From positions 1-12,261 of the forward strand of contig CALGOD010000778.1 in assembly GCA_937957845.1 (NCBI GenBank): a stretch of 12,261 nucleotides of DNA, in the 5' to 3' direction. Shown in pieces: positions 1-5,533 of this stretch (positions within the stretch are counted from its first letter, which is position 1; each line of letters starts with the position of its first letter). Position numbers and translations under genes: made by a program. The notes under the pieces are model-generated. The model worked only from the letters and a program-made list of their open reading frames with translations. It was not told the DNA's origin and did no database searches. The DNA is from an uncultured Nocardiopsis sp. Lineage in GTDB: Bacteria > Actinomycetota > Actinomycetes > Streptosporangiales > Streptosporangiaceae.

Positions 1-7
1 GGGTCTC

Positions 8-136
8 CTAGCCGTCGTCGTCGAACAGACACAGGTCCACTCGCTCGGCGACCTCGGAGAACAGGGAGAAATTGGTGCCGGACCCGTCGTAGGTCGCACC
101 GAGCGGATAGGAACTACCCGGCCAGACTTCCACCAT
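8..136 (-). pseudogene. glgX: N-terminal 42 codons of glycogen-debranching enzyme GlgX, interrupted by in-frame TAG
   Basis: Read on the minus strand from ATG at 136, this frame encodes a typical GlgX start: MVEVWPGSSYPLGATYDGSG, then TNFSLFSEVAERVDLCLFDD and DG, then TAG (8-10). GlgX is the isoamylase-type enzyme that removes alpha-1,6 branches during glycogen breakdown. The WPG.SYPLGATYDG.GTNF stretch is the start of its N-terminal carbohydrate-binding (CBM48-like) domain. After the TAG the same frame reads Glu-Thr, as expected for the usual DDG-x-ETR continuation, so the stop seems to replace one sense codon rather than end a gene. A full-length family member is roughly 700 residues; the rest lies off the window. 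A GAGG sits 4 bases before the ATG. It could be a nonsense-mutated gene, a sequencing error, or a gene restarting downstream; the sequence to the left is needed to decide. Confidence 0.6.
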
Positions 137-400
137 AGGCCTCGTCAGTCTCTTGGAGTCAGGGACTTCGGGAGAGGTGGTCCGGTCGCGTGAACCCCTC
201 CCCGATCGGGGAGGGGTTCACGGATCCGCAGCCCGCCCGAAGGCCCGCGTTCGTTTTTGTGACGACTTCTTTGTTCCGCTCCGGACGTGGAAGTATGCCT
301 ATTCGGCCGATGATCATTCACCGGCCGTCCCTTTACGGGTTTTGTAGATGGAATTGTCAGGGTTAAAGATGTTCGCTGTTATTGATGGGATTTGGGAAAT
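137..400. other. Intergenic region between aidB stop and glgX start
   Basis: No gene is visible in these 264 bases. They hold the perfect palindrome at 189-222. The part from about 245 to 400 is clearly richer in A/T than the flanking genes and could carry a promoter for the leftward glgX gene. One possible pair on the minus strand is GTGAAT (316-321) and CATACT (292-297), 18 bases apart. This is weak and unconfirmed. Confidence 0.4.
189..222. terminator. Perfect 34-bp palindrome, likely bidirectional hairpin 3' of aidB
   Basis: The two 17-base halves are exact reverse complements centred on GATC, with arms built of CCCCTCCCC and GGGGAGGGG. As RNA it would fold into a 15-bp stem with a GATC loop on either strand. 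It lies 179 bases beyond the aidB stop and 53 bases before the glgX start. No T-run follows on either strand, which is common for actinomycete hairpin terminators. A protein-binding operator for glgX is the alternative. Confidence 0.5.
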
Positions 401-2032
401 CTATCCGCGTGGGCGGGCCCGGTCCAGGATCAGACCGGTGTCCACTCCTCGGGGCAGGGTCCCGAAGACGTGGCCCCACTCGCCGCCCAGACGGGAGGCG
501 GTGAAGGCCTCGGCGACCGGGTTCGGCGCATACCGCAACAGCACCGAGGCCTGCAGCGTCAGCGCCATCAGCTCCACCACGGACCTGGCCCGGTACTGGA
601 TCTGCTCCGGGTCGCCGAGGGTCTTCTCCAACCGTTCGACCGCCGCGTCGTAATGACCGTCCGAACCCCTGGCGGTGCCCAGTTCGGTCATGAACGCCTC
701 CAGGGCCTCGGGAGCGCGGCCCATCGCGCGCAGCACGTCCAGTGCCGCCACGTTGCCCGAGCCCTCCCAGATGGAGTTGAGCGGGGAGTCCCGGAAGAGG
801 CGGGGCATGCCCGACTCCTCCACGTACCCGTTGCCGCCCAGGCACTCCAGCGCCTCGGCCGCGTGCGCCGGCTGACGTTTGGTCACCCAGAACTTGCCCA
901 CGGCCACCCCCAGCCGTCGGAAGGCGGCCTCGCCCTCGTCACCGCGCATCGCGCGGTCCACGGACCCGGCCAAGCGCATCATCAACGCGGTGGCCGCCTC
1001 CGACTCCAGAGCCAGGTCGGCGAGCACGTTGCGCATCAGGGGCTGCTCGACCAGGGGCGAACCGAAGGCCTGCCGGTGCTCGGCGTGGTGCAGCGCCTGC
1101 ACCACCGCGGCCCGCATCCCCGACGCCGAACCGATCACGCAGTCCAGTCGGGTGCAGTTGACCATCTCGATGATGGTGCGCACGCCCCGGCCCGGTTCGC
1201 CGACCAGATGGGCGACGGCGCCGTCGTACTCCAGCTCGGCGGAGGCGTTGGACCGGTTTCCGAGCTTGTCCTTGAGCCTTTGGATGTGCAGCGCGTTGCG
1301 GCCGCCGTCCTCCAGGACCCGGGGTACCAGGAAACAGGTCAGCCCCTCGGGGGCCTGCGCCAGAGTGAGGAACACATCGCTCATCGGTGCGGAGGTGAAC
1401 CACTTGTGCCCGGTCAGAAGATAGTGGCCCTCCGAGGTGGGCACCGCGCGCGTGGTGTTGGCGCGCACGTCCGAGCCGCCCTGCTTCTCGGTCATCGACA
1501 TACCGGCGATGAGCCCGCGCTTGGTGTGCGGTGCCCGCAACCCGAAGTCGTAGACGCGCGCGGTCAACAGGGGCTCGTACCGCCGCGCCAGCTCAGGGGA
1601 GTGGCGCAGGGTGGGGATCGCCGCGTAGGTCATCGAGACGGGGCACCCGTGACCCGCCTCGGGCTGGGACCACAGGAAGAACTTGGCGGCGCGGGCCACA
1701 TGCGCCCCGGGCCGTTCGTCCGCCCAGGCCGCGGCGTGCATGCCCCGCTCCACCGCCTGGTCCATGAGCACGTGGTAGGCGGGCTGGTAGTCGACCTCGT
1801 CCACCCGGTGCCCGTAACGGTCGTGGGTACGCAGAACGGGCGGATAGGCGTTGGCGGACTCGCCCCAGGCGCGGACGCGCTCCGAGCCCGCCGCGTCGCC
1901 CACCTCGCGCACCTCGGCCTCGGCCCATCCCGCTCCCTCGCGCCGTAGTCCCTCCAACAGGGCGGGATCGTCCGCGGCGGCGTAGTCGCCGAGCGGGGGA
2001 GCCTGATTGAAGACCTCGTGTGTCGGGGGCAT
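401..2032 (-). CDS. aidB: AidB-family acyl-CoA dehydrogenase
   Basis: A 543-residue FAD flavoprotein of the AidB branch of acyl-CoA dehydrogenases, close in length to E. coli AidB (541). It matches from the first residues (THEVFNQAPPL, REGAGW) and carries the branch signatures KRGLIAGMSMTEKQGGSDV (171-189), GHKWFTSAPMSD (208-219), RLKDKLGNRSNAS (252-264), ECLGGNGYVEES (396-407) and PLNSIWEGSGN (417-427). In E. coli, AidB binds DNA, is induced by alkylating agents and protects DNA; acyl-CoA activity is weak. Those roles are known for the family and only inferred here. ATG 2032 was chosen because GGAACGGAAAGG lies just upstream and the E. coli-like N-terminus begins there; the open frame reaches back to 2101. 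No ada-type gene is adjacent. It is the only intact gene between the relic IS and glgX, apparently monocistronic. Confidence 0.93.
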   Translation of the reverse strand: MPPTHEVFNQAPPLGDYAAADDPALLEGLRREGAGWAEAEVREVGDAAGSERVRAWGESANAYPPVLRTHDRYGHRVDEVDYQPAYHVLMDQAVERGMHAAAWADERPGAHVARAAKFFLWSQPEAGHGCPVSMTYAAIPTLRHSPELARRYEPLLTARVYDFGLRAPHTKRGLIAGMSMTEKQGGSDVRANTTRAVPTSEGHYLLTGHKWFTSAPMSDVFLTLAQAPEGLTCFLVPRVLEDGGRNALHIQRLKDKLGNRSNASAELEYDGAVAHLVGEPGRGVRTIIEMVNCTRLDCVIGSASGMRAAVVQALHHAEHRQAFGSPLVEQPLMRNVLADLALESEAATALMMRLAGSVDRAMRGDEGEAAFRRLGVAVGKFWVTKRQPAHAAEALECLGGNGYVEESGMPRLFRDSPLNSIWEGSGNVAALDVLRAMGRAPEALEAFMTELGTARGSDGHYDAAVERLEKTLGDPEQIQYRARSVVELMALTLQASVLLRYAPNPVAEAFTASRLGGEWGHVFGTLPRGVDTGLILDRARPRG

Positions 2033-2079
2033 GGTGGCCGCCTTTCCGTTCCTGGACGCGGGTGATCCGGGGTGCGGGA

Positions 2080-2121
2080 ATCCTACCCGTGGCGGTGACA
2101 CAGAACCGAATCAGGTTCGGT
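2080..2121 (-). promoter_or_regulatory. Candidate aidB promoter with overlapping inverted repeat
   Basis: On the minus strand TAGGAT (2080-2085) is a good actinobacterial -10. It is preceded by a 17-base spacer and CGGTTC (2103-2108) as a poor -35. An inverted repeat, ACCGAA-TCAGG-TTCGGT (2105-2121), overlaps the -35 position, where a dimeric repressor or activator could bind. The -10 is about 48 bases before the aidB ATG. Promoter and operator are both predictions from sequence alone. Confidence 0.4.
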
Positions 2122-2517
2122 CCTGCGGGGGCGAAGACGCCGGCGCCGCGACCGAGGTCGGCCGTGTTCGGTGTCGGAAGCGATGTCCGAGGTCGACGTA
2201 CGGACCCGTGGGGAAGGGTGAGCCGCCCGAGGTTCCCCTGCACGGGTTCCGCTACCCGACCAGGGGACGCCCCGTCGGAGGAGACCCGATGGGGGAGGTG
2301 CCCCGGAGGAGACGCGGTTCTCGGTCATGGCCGGGAACGGGGACGGTGCGCCGCCGGTGCTCTCGCGGAGCCGCCGCCCGCCCTCACGCTAGGGAGTGTT
2401 TTTCCGAGGGCTTTCGGGTCGGCGAGCGGTCGTCCAGACGATCTCTCGCAAGACGATGTGCGAAGTTCAGCCTGGTCGTGCTTCACGAGCGCAGAGGCGT
2501 AGCGAGAGGCAGCCTGG
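2122..2517. other. Region without a recognisable gene upstream of aidB
   Basis: Both strands have open frames here, but none has a ribosome site with a recognisable protein, and the translations are low-complexity Arg/Pro/Gly. A CTAG at 2389-2392 followed by GTGTTTTTCCGAGGG may be the left edge of the IS481-like relic, as discussed under findings. No tRNA or other RNA gene was seen. Confidence 0.5.
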
Positions 2518-2738
2518 CGGACCCGGCCCTGGCGCCTCCAGACCAACGGCAAGGTCGAACGGTTCCACCGCACGCCGGCCACCGAGTGGGCATACGCTCG
2601 CCTCTACTCCTGCGAGGCCGAGCGCCAAGCCGCCTATCCCGACTTCTTGGACTGGTACAACCACCATCGGCCCCCACCGGGATCGGAGGGCGAGTCCCAG
2701 CAGCCCGTGTCACCAACCTCACCGAACAGCACATCTAG
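2518..2738 (+). pseudogene. Degraded 3' end of an IS481-like (DDE) transposase
   Basis: Reading from 2518 gives RTRPWRLQTNGKVERFHRT, then TEWAYARLYSCEAERQAAYP and DFLDWYNHHR. This is the C-terminal part of the rve/DDE catalytic domain of IS481-type transposases (usual form RTRPYRPQTNGKVERFHRTL..EWAYARLY), including the Glu after NGKV that is the last residue of the DDE triad. At about 2671 the frame breaks: one base is missing in CGGCCCCCACCGGG. The tail continues one frame over as PTGIGGRVPAARVTNLTEQ and HI, with TAG at 2736-2738. Sequence 5' of 2518 no longer resembles the transposase, so the catalytic Asp residues and the helix-turn-helix are gone. It cannot make an active enzyme. It converges on pdxH. 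Confidence 0.85.
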
Positions 2739-3412
2739 GGCCACAACAGGCCACGCTCCCACTCCGTGCCCGCGCGGGTGTAGCGCAGTCGGGTGTGGCG
2801 CCGGTCCGGGTCGGCCTGCCAGAACTCCACCTCGGCCGGACGGACCAGGTACAGCCCCCAGTCCTCGGGTACCAGCTCCGGATCGCGTTCCAACCTCCGG
2901 CGGCTCTCGTCCGCCACGCGGTCGATGTCGGCGAGGTCGGCCAGGGGTTCGCTCTGCCTTCCGTGCAGCCCCGCCACACGGGACTCCAAAGGTCGAGCCA
3001 GGTAGTCGTCCGCGCACTGGCGGGGAACCGCCATCTCGCTCCGGCCCCGCACCCGCACCTGTCGCCCCTGCGCCCCCCAGTAGAACAGCAGCGCGACGCG
3101 GGGGTTCTCGGCCAGTTCCCGTCCCTTGCGTGAGGTGGTCGTGGTGGCGAACCACCAGCCCTCGGGGGTGAAGTCCTTCATGATCACCACCCGGGCGGAG
3201 GGGGCACCGTCCCTGTCCGCGGTGGCGACCGTCATCGCGTGGGGTTCGGGCACACCACTGCGGACCGCCGTGGTGAACCACTCCAGGAAGAGCTCCGCCG
3301 GATCGTCGGGGGCCGACCCCGGGTCGAAGTCCGGCAGTTCCCCGGCGAACACGGGCAGACCCCGCAACAGGTCGCGCACACCTTCCCGCGCCGACTTGCC
3401 CGTCTCCGACAC
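2735..3412 (-). CDS. pdxH: Pyridoxamine/pyridoxine 5'-phosphate oxidase family protein
   Basis: A 225-residue protein of the FMN-dependent PNPOx family, which makes pyridoxal 5'-phosphate from the pyridoxamine or pyridoxine phosphates in the cytosol. Visible family features are ARVVIMKDF (73-81), SRKGRELAENPRVALLFYW (94-112; phosphate and FMN contacts in the family), RQSEPL (152-157), EVEFWQ (194-199), RRHTRLRY (204-211) and a conserved-looking W..-GLLWP end. Length is normal. The start is GTG 3412, with GGGGGTGACC just upstream. A PhzG-like relative is possible, but no phenazine genes are present. The stop TAG (2735-2737) lies in a CTAG shared with the stop of the relic transposase on the other strand. 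The gene follows the chelatase gene by 133 bases; that gap has a CCCGAG/CTCGGG hairpin (3487-3510) without a U-run, so co-transcription is uncertain. Confidence 0.85.
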   Translation of the reverse strand: MSETGKSAREGVRDLLRGLPVFAGELPDFDPGSAPDDPAELFLEWFTTAVRSGVPEPHAMTVATADRDGAPSARVVIMKDFTPEGWWFATTTTSRKGRELAENPRVALLFYWGAQGRQVRVRGRSEMAVPRQCADDYLARPLESRVAGLHGRQSEPLADLADIDRVADESRRRLERDPELVPEDWGLYLVRPAEVEFWQADPDRRHTRLRYTRAGTEWERGLLWP

Positions 3413-3545
3413 CGGTCACCCCCAGAGCCCATGGATCGTCGGCGCCCGTCCGGAACGCCTCATCGTGATTCTTTCGGGGACCCGAGCCCGAGGCAAGGCG
3501 TTTTCTCGGGGCGGCGGAGAAGTCACGGGAGGTTCGGTGCCCGCC

Positions 3546-4340
3546 TCAGAGCATCCCGGCGGTGTGCCCGGCGGCCACCGCGGCGTCATAGCGCTCCAGC
3601 ACCACCCGGGCCAGTTCGGGCGCGTCTCCCAGCGCCGCCGAGACCACCCGCGCACCCGCTCGCACGGACTGGTCGCGCACGCGGTCGGCGAAGAACCCCG
3701 GAGCCAACAGGTAGGTCGCCACGGCCACCCGTGATGCGCCCCGCTCACGCAGGGCCGTGACCGCTTCGCCGGGGCGGGGGAGCGTCGCGGACGCGTACGC
3801 CACCGCCACCTCGCGCCAGGGGCCGCGTGCGGCCAGCTCCGAGGCCATGGCGGACACGGTCGCGTTGGCCTCCGGGTCGCTGGAACCGGCCGAGGCCAGT
3901 ACCAACGCCGTGTCCGGACCCGGTCGGGCCCCGGCCTCCTCCAGACGCCGCTCCACCGCGTCGAGCAACAGTGGATGCGGGCCCAGAGTGTGGGCGTAGT
4001 GCACCCGCAGCCAGGGACTGCGCTCACGCGCCCTCGCCAGCACCCCGGGCAGGTCCACCTTGCTGTGGTAGGCCGACGTCAACAGCATCGGCAGCACCAC
4101 CGCCTCGCCCGCTCCACGGGCGGCCAACTCCTCCAGGGCGGTCGCCGCGCTGGGCGCCACATGATCCAGATAGGACACCCTCACGTCCAGTCCGGGCCTC
4201 AGCGACCGCACCCGCTCGAACACCGCGGACACCGTCTCGGCGGCTCTGGGATCCGCGCTTCCGTGTGCCACCGCGAGCAGGGGCACGTCCTCCTCGGGGG
4301 ATCCGCCCCATGGTGTTCCGGTCCTGTCCACCGCCGTCAT
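3546..4340 (-). CDS. Sirohydrochlorin ferrochelatase, tandem CbiX/SirB domains
   Basis: A 264-residue class II chelatase that should insert iron into sirohydrochlorin to finish siroheme, the cofactor of the sulfite reductase encoded upstream. The first half (about 20-135) has AVAHGSADPRA with His26 and LLTSAYHSKVDLPG with His92. The spacing of 66 equals that of the catalytic His10/His76 pair of Bacillus SirB. The second half (about 144-255) repeats the fold (AGSSDPEAN, LLAPGFFADRV) but lacks both histidines, so only the N-terminal half looks catalytic. ATG 4340 was chosen because GAAGGCGAGGAG precedes it; the frame extends to 4436 with no family match. It lies 157 bases after cysH on the same strand, probably in the same regulon. 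A cobalt chelatase role (CbiX) is less likely given its neighbours. Confidence 0.88.
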   Translation of the reverse strand: MTAVDRTGTPWGGSPEEDVPLLAVAHGSADPRAAETVSAVFERVRSLRPGLDVRVSYLDHVAPSAATALEELAARGAGEAVVLPMLLTSAYHSKVDLPGVLARARERSPWLRVHYAHTLGPHPLLLDAVERRLEEAGARPGPDTALVLASAGSSDPEANATVSAMASELAARGPWREVAVAYASATLPRPGEAVTALRERGASRVAVATYLLAPGFFADRVRDQSVRAGARVVSAALGDAPELARVVLERYDAAVAAGHTAGML

Positions 4341-4458
4341 CTCCTCGCCTTCGGATGTAGGGGTCAACGCCGCGGCCCGGCCGGGTCCGCACCCCCACCG
4401 GAGCGAGGGGGAGCGGACACGACGAGCGTGAAGCACTGATCAGCATCAACGCTCAGGC

Positions 4459-4481
4459 GGGTGGGGTCGACGACACCACCC
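4459..4481 (-). terminator. Hairpin after cysH
   Basis: On the minus strand GGGTGG and CCACCC pair around an inner GTCG/CGAC, 17 bases after the cysH stop. No U-run follows, so it may be a weak terminator or an RNA-stabilising stem between cysH and the chelatase gene. Confidence 0.3.
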
Positions 4482-4497
4482 GTGACGCGGTACCTGC

Positions 4498-5199
4498 TCA
4501 GATGTGGATTCCGCACTCGGTCTTGCCCGTACCGGCCCACCGGCCGCTGCGCGGGTCCTCGCCGGGAGCCACCCGCCGGGTGCACGGCTCACATCCGATC
4601 GAGGGGTAGCCGTCGTACTGGAGCGGGTTCACGATCACCCCGTTCTCGGCCATGTAGGAGTCGACCTCCTCCTGGGTCCATCGGGCGATCGGGTTCACCT
4701 TGGTCATCCGACGCCGCCCGTCCCACTGCACGACGGGGGTGTCGCGGCGGGTCACCGAGTCCTCCCGACGCAGACCGGTCAGCCAGGCGGAGTAGGGGGC
4801 CAGAGCCCTCTGGAGGGGCTCCACCTTGCGCAGATGACAGCAGATACCGGGGTCGCGTCCGTGCAGGCGCGGGCCCAGGGCCAGATCCTGCTCGGCCACC
4901 GTGCGGAGGGGTTCGACGTTGATCAGGTTGATGTCGTACAGCGAGGCGACGGCGTCGCGGGTGCCGATGGTCTCGGGGAAGTGGTAGCCGGTGTCCAGGA
5001 AGACGACGTCGATCCCCGGAACCTGCTTGGATACCAGGTCGACCATGAGGGCGTCGGCCATGGAGGAGGTCACGCACAGCCGGTCGCCGAAGGTCTCCGA
5101 CGCCCAGACGATGACCTCCTGGGCCGAGGCCTCCTCCAGCTCTTCCGCCGCACGTTCGGCGAACTCGGCTCCGCCCACGGGGGTGATGGTGGTGCTCAT
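4498..5199 (-). CDS. cysH: Assimilatory APS/PAPS reductase (phosphoadenylyl-sulfate reductase family)
   Basis: A 233-residue reductase that turns activated sulfate into sulfite using thioredoxin. It has the PP-loop nucleotide motif region TSSMADAL (44-51), FLDTGYHFPET (67-77), ICCHLRKVEPL (119-129) with Cys120-Cys121, GCEPCTRRV (202-210) with Cys203 and Cys206, and the catalytic ECGIH (228-232). The CC...CxxC set binds a 4Fe-4S cluster and marks the APS-reducing bacterial and plant-type enzymes rather than E. coli PAPS reductase. Length is typical. The ATG overlaps the stop of the zinc-ribbon gene as ATGA, so translation is probably coupled. In many actinomycetes cysD/cysN follow; here the chelatase gene comes next. 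The product feeds sulfite to SirA, encoded just upstream. Confidence 0.95.
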   Translation of the reverse strand: MSTTITPVGGAEFAERAAEELEEASAQEVIVWASETFGDRLCVTSSMADALMVDLVSKQVPGIDVVFLDTGYHFPETIGTRDAVASLYDINLINVEPLRTVAEQDLALGPRLHGRDPGICCHLRKVEPLQRALAPYSAWLTGLRREDSVTRRDTPVVQWDGRRRMTKVNPIARWTQEEVDSYMAENGVIVNPLQYDGYPSIGCEPCTRRVAPGEDPRSGRWAGTGKTECGIHI

Positions 5200-5402
5200 G
5201 GATTTCCTTCCGTCGGTCTGGTGGGGGCGCCTTCCACGGAGAACGACGCGGAGCGCAACCCGACGTACTTGACCCGGAACACCCGGGCACAGGACAGACA
5301 GGCCCAGGGGTAGCCCTCACCCTTGACCAGGGCGCCCTCCTCCGGCACCAGGTCCTCGTCGCCGCAGTAGGGGCAGTAGTGGGGCGCGGACCTCTCGGAC
5401 AT
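5196..5402 (-). CDS. Small zinc-ribbon protein of the sulfite reductase operon (68 aa)
   Basis: A 68-residue acidic protein with two CxxC knuckles, CPYC (10-13) and CLSC (35-38), a classic zinc or iron ribbon, followed by ARVFRVKYVGL. ATG 5402 was chosen because AGAGGAAGAGG precedes it; the frame runs back to 5522 through Arg/Pro-rich sequence without family character. Small CxxC proteins are often seen between sirA and cysH in actinomycetes (from memory), but I know of no proven function. The TGA overlaps the cysH ATG (ATGA), so the two are made in fixed ratio. A role in metal or cluster handling, or as a redox partner of CysH or SirA, is a guess from position. Its C-terminal 20 residues are low-complexity. 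Confidence 0.8.
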   Translation of the reverse strand: MSERSAPHYCPYCGDEDLVPEEGALVKGEGYPWACLSCARVFRVKYVGLRSASFSVEGAPTRPTEGNP

Positions 5403-5497
5403 GGCGCACCTCTTCCTCTTGCTCGGGGCCTTGACCGGTTCGGGTGGGGGAGGGCCCGCACGGACCCTCCGGAACCGGCCGCACTGCTGTGGGGTCG

Positions 5498-5528
5498 GCC
5501 GCCGTGGTCCGGACCGGACCACGGCGGC
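5498..5528 (-). terminator. 15-bp perfect hairpin just after sirA
   Basis: Arms of 15 bases (GCCGCCGTGGTCCGG and its exact complement) flank a single central base, starting 5 bases after the sirA TAG. In RNA the centre must open to a 3-base or larger loop. No U-run follows. Because cysH and its partner lie downstream on the same strand, it is more likely a partial terminator or a 3' stabiliser setting the sirA:cysH ratio than a full stop. Confidence 0.6.
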
Positions 5529-5533
5529 TCGGA

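Noticed and set aside
392..1948. Long plus-strand open frame of 518 codons antisense to aidB
   Set aside because: It mirrors aidB, whose minus-strand protein matches AidB end to end. The antisense translation is rich in His/Gln/Gly/Arg with no family character, a common effect of high GC.
2083..2328. Minus-strand 81-codon frame directly upstream of aidB
   Set aside because: Arg/Pro-rich low-complexity translation, no ribosome site, no family resemblance, and it covers the predicted aidB promoter.
2007..2738. A 243-codon plus-strand frame ending at the transposase stop
   Set aside because: Only its last 22 or so residues are meaningful, as the frameshifted tail of the relic transposase. The rest has no recognisable protein and overlaps the aidB promoter.
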